Shown here: positions 44,901-53,984 of the stretch, in pieces
Layout of the letters: each line of letters opens with the position of its first letter
Position numbering within the stretch: position 1 is the stretch's first letter
Assembly: GCF_002741075.1 (NCBI RefSeq)
Contig: NZ_CP016634.1
Location: forward strand, 1,906,501 to 1,970,500
Origin: Pseudomonas putida
GTDB taxonomy: Bacteria; Pseudomonadota; Gammaproteobacteria; Pseudomonadales; Pseudomonadaceae
Direction: 5' to 3'
Length of the DNA: 64,000 nt
Notes under the pieces: generated by a model
What the model was told of the DNA's origin: nothing
The model's database searches: none
Seen by the model: only the letters and a program-made list of their open reading frames with translations
Program-made: the position numbers and the translations under genes

Positions 44901-45686
44901 CACCACTTCGGCCTCGACTTCGTCCAGCCAGGCCTCGACCTGAGCCAGACAGGCCGCCTCCTTGAGGCTGGCCACGGCGATCGGCAGCGGATTGAGCCCC
45001 GCTGCCTGCAAGCGCAGACAAAAGGTATCGATAAAGGCCGTGTTTGCCGCCTGCAGGTGCGAGCGGTAGAACAGAATGGGGGCCACAGGCCAGTCGGCCT
45101 GCCATTCGGGGTACCACTCCTGCAGCACCGCGCTGGGCTTGGCCGGGTGGTACACCGTGGTGCGCGGCAAAGGCTGTGGTTCTTCCCAAGGGTAATCGCG
45201 CCCGAGCCACAGGCTGGCCAGGCAATTGAACAGGTTCGCGGCATTGGCCTTGCCGCCCTGGCGCAGGTAGTGCCAAAGGCGCTCGGCCTGGGCGCCGGTC
45301 ACCGTGCCCAACTGGGTCAGCTCCGGGTCCGGGCGGTCATCGCCAGGCACCAGGATCAACTGCACACCCCGGGCACTCAGCTCGACCAGTTGCTCGACGC
45401 CATAGCGCCAGTAATCGACGCCGCCATGCAAGGACAGCAGGATCACCTTGGCGTGGCGCAACACCTGATCGACATACAGATCGACCGAGGCGTGGTTCTG
45501 CACCTGCATGGGGTTGGCCAGGCGCAGGCTCGGAAAACCCTCTGGCAACTGCTCGGCGGTTTCGGCGAGCAATGCCAGGTGCGAATCACCGCTGCAGAGG
45601 ATCACCAGCTCGGCGGGAGTTTGGCCGAGGTCGGCAATGCTGTCGTCCGGCACGAAGCCGCCGGGCTGGGTCCGCAGCAGGTGCAT
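41925..45686 (-). CDS. cobN: Cobaltochelatase large subunit CobN
   Basis: A 1253-residue CobN/magnesium-chelatase-H-type protein, the chelating subunit that inserts cobalt in aerobic cobalamin synthesis. Family features include [60 protein letters not shown]-like sequence near the middle, and the C-terminal NHGGYAYGG with the [20 protein letters not shown] region. Length is normal for CobN. It sits between cobW and chlI in one operon downstream of a cobalamin riboswitch. Confidence 0.94.
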   Translation of the reverse strand: [1253 protein letters not shown]

Positions 45687-45689
45687 GGG

Positions 45690-46757
45690 TCAGGCGCCCA
45701 AGGCCTGGCGCAGGCGCGCTTCAAGCTGAACAGCGTCCAGCGCCTGGCCGATCAGCACCAAGCGGGTGATGCGCGGCTCGTCGGCGCGCCAGGCGCGATC
45801 GAAGTGCTTGTCGAAACGGGTGCCCACACCTTGGATCAGCAGGCGCATCGGCTTGCCAGGGATGGCGGCGAAGCCCTTGGCACGCAGGATGCCGAATTCG
45901 ACCACCAGTTGGGTGAGCGCATCGAGCAGCAGGCTTTCGTCCGCTTCTGGCAGGTCGATGGAAATGGAGTCGAAGGCGTCATGGTCATGATCGTCGTGGT
46001 CATCGCCGTCATGGTGCGCATCGTGGTGGGTGCGCCGACCATCAATGTGCACCTCGGCCTCGGCGCCCACGCCCAGCAATACGTCCAACGGCAGACGCCC
46101 GCTGCTGGCTTCGATCACCTTGACCGCCGGCGGCAGCTCTTCGGTGACTTCGGCGCGGACCTTGGCCAGGCCCTGAGCATCGATCAGATCAGCTTTGTTC
46201 AGCACAACCAAGTCGGCGCTGGCCAGTTGGTCGGCAAACAGCTCGTGCAGGGGCGACTCGTGGTCAAGGTTAGGGTCGAGCTTGCGCTGGGCATCCACCT
46301 GGTCCGGGTACGCCGCGAAGGTGCCCGCGGCCACAGCCGGGCTGTCAACCACGGTGATGACCGCATCCACGGTGCAGGCATTGCGGATTTCCGGCCACTG
46401 GAAGGCCTGCACCAACGGTTTGGGCAGCGCCAGGCCGCTGGTCTCGATGAGGATGTGGTCCAGGTCGCCACGGCGAGCCACCAGTTCGCGCATCACCGGG
46501 AAGAACTCTTCCTGCACGGTGCAGCACAGGCAACCGTTGGCCAGTTCGTAGACGCGGCCACTGGCTTCTTCCTCGGTGCAGCCGATGCTGCACTGCTTGA
46601 GGATTTCGCCATCGATGCCCAGTTCACCGAATTCGTTGACGATCACCGCGATGCGGCGGCCTTGGGCGTTGTCCAGCATGTGGCGCAGCAAGGTAGTCTT
46701 GCCCGAGCCGAGAAAGCCAGTGACGATGGTGACGGGGAGCTTGGCCAGTGTTTTCAT
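45690..46757 (-). CDS. cobW: CobW-type GTPase metallochaperone
   Basis: A 355-residue G3E GTPase. The P-loop is GFLGSGKTT near the start, the metal-binding CxCC motif is in NGCLCCTVQ, and TSGLALPKPLVQAF and NKADLID are G motifs. A His/Asp-rich stretch (about 220-245; HHDAHHDGDDHDDHDHD) suggests metal binding, here presumably cobalt delivered to CobN. Start at 46757 was chosen because the P-loop region begins there; 26 upstream codons are unlike the family. It is the first gene after the riboswitch. Confidence 0.93.
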   Translation of the reverse strand: MKTLAKLPVTIVTGFLGSGKTTLLRHMLDNAQGRRIAVIVNEFGELGIDGEILKQCSIGCTEEEASGRVYELANGCLCCTVQEEFFPVMRELVARRGDLDHILIETSGLALPKPLVQAFQWPEIRNACTVDAVITVVDSPAVAAGTFAAYPDQVDAQRKLDPNLDHESPLHELFADQLASADLVVLNKADLIDAQGLAKVRAEVTEELPPAVKVIEASSGRLPLDVLLGVGAEAEVHIDGRRTHHDAHHDGDDHDDHDHDAFDSISIDLPEADESLLLDALTQLVVEFGILRAKGFAAIPGKPMRLLIQGVGTRFDKHFDRAWRADEPRITRLVLIGQALDAVQLEARLRQALGA

Positions 46758-46869
46758 GTCGCGATGCCCTTGGCAGGATGGCGCGGGCATGCAGGACGAG
46801 TGCCGCGAGCCTTGCTGCTCGGGCCTGTTCGCCACCGGATCACCCCGCCCGGTTGAAAGTCGAAAACGT

Positions 46870-47050
46870 CACGAGGCAGGTCTCCTGGCTTGCACCTTAC
46901 CGACCGGGGCCGGTGGAGCGACGCCTTCCCGCGCCTGGACGCAGTGGCTGTGTCGATCCTGTTCGGTGCCTACAGTTGCGGGGGCAGCCGTGGCTTGGAC
47001 CACGTTCCCGTCTTAGCTCCGGCCAACGCCGGAGAACCTCGAAGCGGCAA
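46870..47050 (-). ncRNA. Cobalamin riboswitch controlling cobW-cobN-chlI-chlD
   Basis: On the minus strand the leader contains the conserved core GCTGCCCCCGCAACTGTA and, near the 3' end, AGCCAGGAGACCTGCCTCGT (46890-46871), the B12-box-linked closing segment. The stem region GCCGGAGC/GACGGGAA precedes them. It lies about 110 bases upstream of cobW. Binding of adenosylcobalamin would shut the operon off. Confidence 0.88.
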
Positions 47051-47174
47051 GGCTACGCAGTGGTTGGCGGGCGGTCAACCGTGGCGCATCAGTGTTTGGG
47101 GGCAGGCTCCCCGGAACGGCGCCGCCACCTTGCCGATTGACGCCACGTCGCCCCCATGCTTTGCTTGCACCTTG

Positions 47175-47348
47175 CGTTCAGGTGCCCCATCAAGGGGTGA
47201 AACGGGAAATCGGTAACCAAGCCGATGCTGCCCCCGCAACGGTAAGCGAGCGAAGCGTCTTGACCACTGTGCCGCGTCGTATGGCATGGGAAGGTGATGC
47301 TTTCCAGGAGCCCTGCTCCTCCTCGTAAGCCCGGAGACCGGCCTGGCG
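47175..47348 (+). ncRNA. Cobalamin riboswitch controlling cbtB-cbtA-cobE-cobM
   Basis: On the plus strand GGTGCC, GTGAAACGGGAAATCGGT, GCTGCCCCCGCAACGGTAAG and the closing GCCCGGAGACCGGCCTGGC (47329-47347) appear in the expected order. It is placed about 105 bases upstream of cbtB and back to back with the minus-strand riboswitch. Confidence 0.9.
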
Positions 47349-47453
47349 TCAACAGAACACCCCGCGGTGGGCGGGCGCTGTCATCTCTCCTGGGTCAATC
47401 GTGCTCGGGATGACGCGCGTGTCCACCGCCTATAAAAAGCAGAGGAACGCACC

Positions 47454-47639
47454 ATGCCGATTACCAGCGCCAAACACAGCATCGCCACCCCTGTCAGCCT
47501 CAGCCAGCGCGTCGTCATTGCGGTCGGCGCCAGCCTGCTGGGCCTGTGCCTGGTCTATTTCGCAGGTTTCTCGCACATCGAGGCGGTGCACAACGCCGCC
47601 CACGACACCCGCCACAGCGCCGCCTTCCCTTGCCACTGA
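47454..47639 (+). CDS. cbtB: CbtB, small cobalt-transport subunit
   Basis: A 61-residue membrane protein with one hydrophobic helix (about 19-40) and a C-terminal His-rich tail, HIEAVHNAAHDTRHS, ending FPCH. CbtB is the small partner of CbtA in a predicted B12-regulated cobalt transporter. AGAGGAAC precedes the ATG. It lies 11 bases before cbtA. Confidence 0.9.
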   Translation: MPITSAKHSIATPVSLSQRVVIAVGASLLGLCLVYFAGFSHIEAVHNAAHDTRHSAAFPCH

Positions 47640-47649
47640 GTAAGCCTGC

Positions 47650-48333
47650 ATGATCAAGCGCATCGCCCGTACCGCAGGCTTCAGCGGGCTGCTCGCCGCC
47701 CTGTTGCTGACCTTGTTGCAAAGCCTGTGGGTCAGCCCATTGATCCTTCAGGCCGAAACCTTCGAGAGCGCCGTCCCCGAGCATCATGAACACGACGGTG
47801 CCGTCGCTGCGCACACCCATGACGCAGAGGCCTGGGCACCTGAGGATGGCTGGCAGCGCCTGCTCGCCACCACCGGCGGCAACCTCGTGGTGGCGGTCGG
47901 TTTCGCGCTGATCCTCGCGGCGCTGTACAGCCTGCGCGAGCCGAACCGAGTGACGACCGGCGCCTTGTGGGGGTTGGCGGGCTTTGCCGTATTCTGCCTT
48001 GCGCCGACACTGGGACTGCCACCGGAGCTGCCAGGTACGGCCGCCGCCGACTTGGAGCAACGCCAGAGCTGGTGGATCGGCACAGCGGCCGCCACAGGCA
48101 CAGGCTTGGCCTTGCTGGTGTTTGCCCACCATTGGCTGCTCAAGGTGCTGGGCGTTGCCTTGCTGGTGGTTCCGCACCTGATCGGCGCGCCACAACCAGC
48201 GGTGCATGAAAGCCTGGCTCCCGAAGCCCTGGTGACCCAGTTCAAACTCGCCTCCTGGCTGACCAACGCTACATTCTGGCTCGCTCTCGGCCTGCTCAGC
48301 GCGTGGCTTTACCGTCGCGCCAGCCAGGCCTGA
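47650..48333 (+). CDS. cbtA: CbtA, predicted cobalt transporter
   Basis: A 227-residue inner-membrane protein with about five transmembrane segments. It has a His-rich periplasmic or cytoplasmic loop after the first segment (EHHEHDGAVAAHTHDAE) likely to bind cobalt. The family is found only with B12 riboswitches and cobalamin genes. Its stop overlaps the start of cobE by one base (TGATG). Confidence 0.9.
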   Translation: MIKRIARTAGFSGLLAALLLTLLQSLWVSPLILQAETFESAVPEHHEHDGAVAAHTHDAEAWAPEDGWQRLLATTGGNLVVAVGFALILAALYSLREPNRVTTGALWGLAGFAVFCLAPTLGLPPELPGTAAADLEQRQSWWIGTAAATGTGLALLVFAHHWLLKVLGVALLVVPHLIGAPQPAVHESLAPEALVTQFKLASWLTNATFWLALGLLSAWLYRRASQA

Positions 48334-48743
48334 TGCGCGACGCCCCCGCCGAGCCGGTGTTCTATGCCGGCTTCGGCTGCCGCAAGGGTTGCCCGGTCGA
48401 TGCCTTGGAGCAACTGTTGCGCAAGACCCTGGCCACACACGGTCTGTCCGTCGATCAACTGGGCGGCCTCGCGAGCATCGACCTCAAAATGGATGAGCCC
48501 GGGCTGCGCACCCTGGCCGACCGGCTGGGTGTCCCTCTGATGATGTTCTCGGCCACTCACCTGCACCCCTTCGAGCCGCAGCTCAGCCACCGCTCTACCG
48601 TTGCCTACGCGCACAGCGGCTGCTGGGGCGTCGCCGAAAGTGCGGCCTTGGCCTTGGCTGCACGCGCGCAGGGCGCCTCGCGTTTGTTGGTGACACGCCA
48701 GGTGCTCGGCCAGGCTACCCTCGCCCTGGCCCTTGGCCGATAA
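48333..48743 (+). CDS. cobE: Cobalamin biosynthesis protein CobE (CbiG C-terminal-like)
   Basis: A 136-residue protein like the C-terminal half of CbiG. It begins near FYAGFGCRKGCPVDALEQLL and has MMFSATHLHPFE and GCWGVAESAALALA. CobE acts early in the aerobic pathway by an incompletely understood step. ATG at 48333 overlaps the cbtA stop; a longer frame from 48303 lies in cbtA and is rejected. Confidence 0.86.
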   Translation: MRDAPAEPVFYAGFGCRKGCPVDALEQLLRKTLATHGLSVDQLGGLASIDLKMDEPGLRTLADRLGVPLMMFSATHLHPFEPQLSHRSTVAYAHSGCWGVAESAALALAARAQGASRLLVTRQVLGQATLALALGR

Positions 48744-48779
48744 TCGCGTCCAATTACTGCCTATCTGCGAGGATTTCCC

Positions 48780-49532
48780 ATGACGGTCTATTTCATCGGT
48801 GCCGGGCCCGGCGACCCGGAGCTGATCACAGTCAAGGGCCAACGCCTGATCCGCCAATGCCCGGTGATCATCTACGCCGGCTCCCTGGTACCGCCGGCCG
48901 TGCTGGAAGGGCACACCGCCAAGACGGTGATCAACAGTGCCGAACTGAACCTCGGGCAGATCATCGAGGCCCTGCGCAGCGCCCACGAAAACGGCCAGGA
49001 TGTAGCCCGCGTCCACAGTGGCGATCCCAGCCTTTATGGCGCCATTGGCGAACAGATTCGCCACTTGCGCGAACTGGGCATCGACTATCAGATCATTCCG
49101 GGCGTCACTGCCACCGCGGCCAGTGCCGCCTTGCTCGGCTGCGAGCTGACCCTGCCGGAACTCGCCCAGACAGTGATCCTCACCCGCTACGGCGACAGCT
49201 CGCCCATGCCGGCTGGCGAACAACTGGCAGACCTGGCCCGTCACCGCAGCACCTTGGCGATTCACCTGGGCGTGAAGCACCTCGAGCGTATCGTCACCGA
49301 ACTGTTGCCGCACTATGGGCCAGACTGCCCGATCGCCGTCATTCATCGCGCCACCTGGCCGAACCAGGACTGGGTGCGTGGTACCTTGCGGGACATCGTT
49401 GAACTCACGGCGGCCAAAGACTTCCGACGCACTGCGCTGATCCTGGTGGGCCACGTGCTGGGCGATGCACCTTTCGCTGAATCGGCGCTGTACCGAGCAG
49501 GGCACGCCCATCTCTACCGCCCTGCGAGTTGA
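48780..49532 (+). CDS. cobM: Precorrin-4 C11-methyltransferase CobM
   Basis: A 250-residue S-adenosylmethionine-dependent methyltransferase. It has the typical start TVYFIGAGPGDPELITVKGQ, the HSGDPSLYGAIGEQ loop and IPGVTATAASAALLGCEL. It methylates precorrin-4 at C11 to give precorrin-5 in the aerobic B12 pathway. Its ATG lies 36 bases after cobE with GAGGA upstream. Confidence 0.94.
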   Translation: MTVYFIGAGPGDPELITVKGQRLIRQCPVIIYAGSLVPPAVLEGHTAKTVINSAELNLGQIIEALRSAHENGQDVARVHSGDPSLYGAIGEQIRHLRELGIDYQIIPGVTATAASAALLGCELTLPELAQTVILTRYGDSSPMPAGEQLADLARHRSTLAIHLGVKHLERIVTELLPHYGPDCPIAVIHRATWPNQDWVRGTLRDIVELTAAKDFRRTALILVGHVLGDAPFAESALYRAGHAHLYRPAS

Positions 49533-49566
49533 CTGGGCACTTTCCTACGGATCGAGGAACCAACCG

Positions 49567-49809
49567 ATGCTCGAACTACGCCCCAATTGCGAATGCTGCG
49601 ACCGCGACCTGCCAGGCGACAGCGCGGACGCACTGATCTGCTCGTTCGAATGCACCTTCTGTCGTCCATGCAATGAACAGCACTTCCAGGGACGCTGCCC
49701 GAACTGTGGCGGCCAGTTGCTGCCTCGTCCTACACGGGTCGGGGGGGCGCTGAGCCGAAACCCTGCCTCGCCCCTGCGTGTCCTTAAACCACATCCAGGA
49801 TGTTCCTGA
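49567..49809 (+). CDS. DUF1272 small zinc-ribbon-like protein
   Basis: An 80-residue protein starting MLELRPNCECCDRDLPG. It contains paired cysteines (CECC, CSFECTFCRPC and RCPNCGG) that would form two zinc sites. The DUF1272 family has no known function. A longer frame from 49465 overlaps cobM and is rejected. The C-terminal 25 residues are unlike the family and may be a run-on. Confidence 0.85.
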   Translation: MLELRPNCECCDRDLPGDSADALICSFECTFCRPCNEQHFQGRCPNCGGQLLPRPTRVGGALSRNPASPLRVLKPHPGCS

Positions 49810-50033
49810 ACTATTCTATGCAGGGCCCGTTCCTGGCGCCTCGGACAGGCTTAACCACGGATGTTTATTTTGTAGGCCTTTTCAACAATAATCTTCGCTT
49901 TTTCAACAAACCTACGTATCCCATTACCGAACGAGAGGAATCTACGTAATCTTGCGCGCTGCTGCGCAGGCACCCTTTCACGTATTCCTGCGGGACTTCA
50001 GGAAACGGACCAAATTCCTACAGGAGTTATCCA

Positions 50034-50648
50034 ATGACAACCGTTTTAATGGTTGACGACCATCCAACCGTTCGACTAGCTGTGCGCATGCTGCTCGAAC
50101 GTGAACGCTTTCAGGTCATCGGTGAAGCCGGTGACGGCATCGACGCCGTGCAACAGGCTCGCCTGCTACGCCCTGATGTGGTTATCCTCGACATCGGCCT
50201 ACCTGGCCTCGATGGCATGGAGGTCATCAAACGTCTGCAACTGTTGGAGCCAGCCCCGAAGATCATGGTGCTTACCGGTCAACCTGCCGACCTGTATGTC
50301 CGTCGCTGTCTGGATGCCGGTATCGCCGCCTTCGTCAACAAGGACGAGGATCTCGATGCCCTGGTGTTCGCCCTCAAAGCGCTGGTCAAAGGCTACTCCA
50401 CCTTTCCGCAGATGTCGGTCAACAGCAGTTCGCTCGAAAGCGAGTGCAGTCGCCTTGAAAGCCTCTCCAACCGCGAGATGGAGGTGTTGCGCCGGCTCAC
50501 CCGCGGCGAGAACAACAAGTTCATCGGTGAATGCATGAACCTCAGCGCCAAGACCATCAGCACCTACCGTGGACGCATCATGGACAAGCTCAAGACCGAA
50601 TCGCTGGTCGAAATGGTCGACCTGGCCAAACGCAACAACGTCAGCTGA
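50034..50648 (+). CDS. NarL/BvgA-type response regulator
   Basis: A 204-residue response regulator with the receiver domain (Asp8/Asp9 pocket, phosphorylated Asp53 in [10 protein letters not shown], Lys in FVNKDED) and a LuxR-type helix-turn-helix at 140-200 ([20 protein letters not shown], then [17 protein letters not shown]). It closely resembles BvgA/EvgA-type partners of hybrid kinases. The BvgS-like kinase gene starts 13 bases downstream. AGGAG precedes the ATG. The 224 bases before it hold no gene. Confidence 0.9.
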   Translation: MTTVLMVDDHPTVRLAVRMLLERERFQVIGEAGDGIDAVQQARLLRPDVVILDIGLPGLDGMEVIKRLQLLEPAPKIMVLTGQPADLYVRRCLDAGIAAFVNKDEDLDALVFALKALVKGYSTFPQMSVNSSSLESECSRLESLSNREMEVLRRLTRGENNKFIGECMNLSAKTISTYRGRIMDKLKTESLVEMVDLAKRNNVS

Positions 50649-50661
50649 ACACCCCACCGTC

Positions 50662-53600
50662 ATGAGAGGCGCGGTGTTCACTCTCCTGCTGGGCGCGCTC
50701 CTGGCCTTCAGCGCTGCGGCGCATGCCGACAGCGAAGTCCGGCATCTGCTCGCCCGCTCATTGAGCGCCTCGCCGCCCTTGTCGCTCCAACAGGACGACC
50801 GGCAATGGCTCGAGCGCCGCAAAGCCCTTGTGCTGGGTAGCTCGCGCCCCGACTACCCGCCGTTCGAGATCAACACCAGCCCCACCGACTTCGAAGGCCT
50901 CAGTGCCGACTACGCCGGCCTGATCGGCGAACAGCTCGGCATCCCGGTCGAGGTTCGTCGCTTCCCCAACCGTCAGGCGGCTATCGATGCGCTGCACGCT
51001 GGCAGCATCGACCTGCTGGGCAGCTCCAACGCCTTCGAGGCCGGCGATGCTCAGTTGGTCCTCAGCCAGCCCTATGCTGACGACCTCCCGGTCATCGTCA
51101 GCGATCAAGATCGTATGCTCGGCCGCCACGGCAAGGACCTGGCGGGCCTACGCCTGGCCATGGTCGATCATTACCTGCCCGAAAAGCTGGTGCGCAAGCA
51201 GTACCCCGATGCCCAAGTGACCTTGTACCGATCGACGCTGGCCGGGCTGTCGGCGGTGACGATGGGTGAGGCAGACGCCTATCTGGGAGATGCCATCAGT
51301 ACTGACTACGCGATCGGTAAAAGCTTCCAGGGCCTGGTGAAAATCGATCATTTCAGCCCCCTGCCCGCCGATATCTTCGCCTTTGCCCTGGCCCGCGACA
51401 ATCCGCGCCTGCAACGCCTGGTCAATGAGGCCCTGGCCAGGATCAGCGACAGCGAGCGACTGAACATCCTGCGGCGCTGGAACAGCGGCAATACCAGTTT
51501 GCTGATGAAAAACCCAGTCGGCGCACTCACGCCCGAGGAGCGGGACTGGATTACACAGCATCCGAAGGTCAGGGTCTTGATCAACTCATCCCTGGCCCCG
51601 CTGACCTTCAACGATGCCCAACAGCATCCTACCGGGATCACGCTGGACCTTCTCAAGCGCATCCGTCTGCAAACTGGCCTACGCTTCGAGATCGTCGAGG
51701 TGGACTCGATCCAGGACATGGTCGACCAGGTCGCCAAGGGACAAGCGCAGATGATCGGCGCCCTGGGCTACGGTGCCGAACGTGCGAAACGCCTGCGCTA
51801 TACCCGGCCCTATGTGGTCAGCCCAAGGGTCCTGGTTACCCGCCGTGACACGCCCTGGACCGGCGCGCCAATGTCGCTCGACGGGCTACGTGTCGCCTTG
51901 CTGCGCGGCTCCCCTCAGCGTGAAGCCTTGCAGCGTCAATATCCCCGCGCCCGTCTGGTCGAGGTCGAAACCCACCTGGAGCTGATGGAAACCGTCGCCA
52001 ATGGCAAGGCCGATGTGGCCTTGAGCAGCCAGATCAATGCCGGCTATTACATCAACCATGTGTTCAACAAGGGCTTGCGTATCGCCGGACTGCAAAGCGA
52101 CGAGCCTGCCAGTGCCGCCTTCGCGATCGCGCCGGATCTACCCGTGCTGCAGTCGATCCTGGACAAGGCGCTGCTCAGCATTCCCCCTGAGGAGCTGGAC
52201 CAACTGGTCAACCGATGGCACACCAACACGCTGGTCAGTGACAGCCCCTGGCGCAACTACCGCACCTTGGCATTGCAGGTGCTGGTGCTGGCCGCCGTGC
52301 TGTTGGCCGGTGTCGTGTTCTGGAACACCTACCTACGCAAACTCATCAACCAGCGCACCGAGGCCCAGCGTGCCCTGCAGGCGCAACTGGCGCTCAGCCG
52401 CGGGCTGCTGGAGCAGTTGCGCCAGGCCAAGGATGACGCTGAGCAGGCCAGTCAGGCCAAGAGCACCTTCCTGGCGATCATGAGCCATGAAATCCGCACG
52501 CCGATGAACGCGGTGATCGGACTGCTGGAGCTGGCCCTGGAGGACAGCCGCCGGGGCCACAGCGACCCGCAGACCTTGCATACCGCCCATGATTCGGCCA
52601 TCGGCCTGCTCGAGCTGATCGGCGACATCCTCGATATTTCCCGCATCGAATCCGGCCATATGTCCCTGCAACCGGTCCCGATCGACCTGGTCGAGCTGGT
52701 GCGCGCAACCCTTCGCGTGTTCGACGGCAATGCCCGGATCAAGGGCTTGTATCTCCATGCAGATCTGCCCCAGGCACCGGCCTGGGTGCTGGCGGACCCC
52801 GTGCGCCTCAAGCAGGTCCTGTCCAATCTGATCAGCAACGCCCTCAAGTTCACCGACCGTGGTGGCGTCCAGGTGAGCCTGAAACTCGCCCCACCCAACG
52901 CCAGTGGCGATATCCAGACCTCGCTGTGCGTCCAGGACAGCGGTATCGGCATCAGCCCCAGCGACCAGGCCCGCCTCTTCAATACCTTCGCCCAGGTCAA
53001 TGGCCCTCAGGCGGGAAAAGGCGCAGGCCTGGGCCTGGTGATCAGCCGCACCTTGGCCGAACTGATGGGCGGATCGCTCGAGCTGCAAAGCGTCGAAGGC
53101 ATGGGCACCAAGGTGAGTGTGGACCTGACTCTACCAGGCACCACGGCGCCGGCCCAGGCCGAACAGAGCGAGCCGGTCCAAGACAAGACCAGCGGTCCGC
53201 TGGATATCCTGGTAGTCGATGACTACCCCGCCAACCTGCTGCTGCTGGACAAACAACTGACCACCCTCGGCCACAAGGTGACCCTGGCCGAGCATGGCGA
53301 GGCGGCTCTGGCCCTGTGGCAAGCAGGCCAGTTCAATGTCGTGATCACCGATTGCAGCATGCCGGTGATGGATGGCCACGAACTCACTCGGCGTATCCGT
53401 GCCCTGGAGCAGGAGCGCGACCTGCCCGCCTGCCTGATCCTGGGGGTCACCGCCAATGCCCAGGCCGAGGAGAAAGCGCGTTGCCTGGCCAATGGCATGG
53501 ATGAGTGCCTGTTCAAACCGATCGGCCTGAAGGCCCTCAAGGCCCATCTGCCCAGTGCCCCTCCAGCGGAGCAGGCACCGCCACCCGCACCGGAGCCGGA

Positions 53601-53958
53601 GCCTGCCAGCACAAGTGGATTCAATCTCAATGAGCTGCGTCACCTGACCCAGGACGACGACCAACTGATCCGACGCCTACTCGAGCAACTCGCGCACAGC
53701 GCCAGCGAAGACCTTACCGCCCTGCGCGCCCTCGGCGAGGCGCCGCAAAGCGAGGCTGTACATGCCTTGGCCCATCGCATCAAGGGGGGCGCGAAGATGT
53801 TGAAGGTCCGGGGGGTGGTGCGTGATTGCGAAGCGGTCGAACAGGCCGTCGCCCAGGACCAGCCAACCGCGGACTTGCTCAAATGCCTGGAAGGCAGCCT
53901 GGAGACCCTGCAACGCGAACTGCGCGAAGGGCTCGCGGCACTCAGCGCAGCCAACTGA
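50662..53958 (+). CDS. BvgS/EvgS-like hybrid sensor kinase
   Basis: A 1098-residue unorthodox histidine kinase. A signal peptide (about 1-23) leads to two periplasmic Venus-flytrap sensor domains (about 50-280 and 295-525), then a membrane helix (about 540-560), a coiled-coil linker and the H-box ([14 protein letters not shown]). The ATPase region has [12 protein letters not shown] and GLGLVISRT, the receiver Asp is in [14 protein letters not shown], and the C-terminal Hpt His is in [12 protein letters not shown]. No PAS domain is seen between membrane helix and kinase, unlike BvgS. It signals to the adjacent NarL-type regulator through His-Asp-His-Asp transfer. Confidence 0.92.
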   Translation: MRGAVFTLLLGALLAFSAAAHADSEVRHLLARSLSASPPLSLQQDDRQWLERRKALVLGSSRPDYPPFEINTSPTDFEGLSADYAGLIGEQLGIPVEVRRFPNRQAAIDALHAGSIDLLGSSNAFEAGDAQLVLSQPYADDLPVIVSDQDRMLGRHGKDLAGLRLAMVDHYLPEKLVRKQYPDAQVTLYRSTLAGLSAVTMGEADAYLGDAISTDYAIGKSFQGLVKIDHFSPLPADIFAFALARDNPRLQRLVNEALARISDSERLNILRRWNSGNTSLLMKNPVGALTPEERDWITQHPKVRVLINSSLAPLTFNDAQQHPTGITLDLLKRIRLQTGLRFEIVEVDSIQDMVDQVAKGQAQMIGALGYGAERAKRLRYTRPYVVSPRVLVTRRDTPWTGAPMSLDGLRVALLRGSPQREALQRQYPRARLVEVETHLELMETVANGKADVALSSQINAGYYINHVFNKGLRIAGLQSDEPASAAFAIAPDLPVLQSILDKALLSIPPEELDQLVNRWHTNTLVSDSPWRNYRTLALQVLVLAAVLLAGVVFWNTYLRKLINQRTEAQRALQAQLALSRGLLEQLRQAKDDAEQASQAKSTFLAIMSHEIRTPMNAVIGLLELALEDSRRGHSDPQTLHTAHDSAIGLLELIGDILDISRIESGHMSLQPVPIDLVELVRATLRVFDGNARIKGLYLHADLPQAPAWVLADPVRLKQVLSNLISNALKFTDRGGVQVSLKLAPPNASGDIQTSLCVQDSGIGISPSDQARLFNTFAQVNGPQAGKGAGLGLVISRTLAELMGGSLELQSVEGMGTKVSVDLTLPGTTAPAQAEQSEPVQDKTSGPLDILVVDDYPANLLLLDKQLTTLGHKVTLAEHGEAALALWQAGQFNVVITDCSMPVMDGHELTRRIRALEQERDLPACLILGVTANAQAEEKARCLANGMDECLFKPIGLKALKAHLPSAPPAEQAPPPAPEPEPASTSGFNLNELRHLTQDDDQLIRRLLEQLAHSASEDLTALRALGEAPQSEAVHALAHRIKGGAKMLKVRGVVRDCEAVEQAVAQDQPTADLLKCLEGSLETLQRELREGLAALSAAN

Positions 53959-53984
53959 GCCCTGCCCCTTGCCTTATGGGGCGC

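Noticed and set aside
43983..46856. A 957-residue open frame on the plus strand opposite cobN and cobW
   Set aside because: It lies antisense to genes with clear protein motifs. Long antisense frames are common in GC-rich DNA, and its translation shows Gln/Arg/His-rich antisense composition without any domain.
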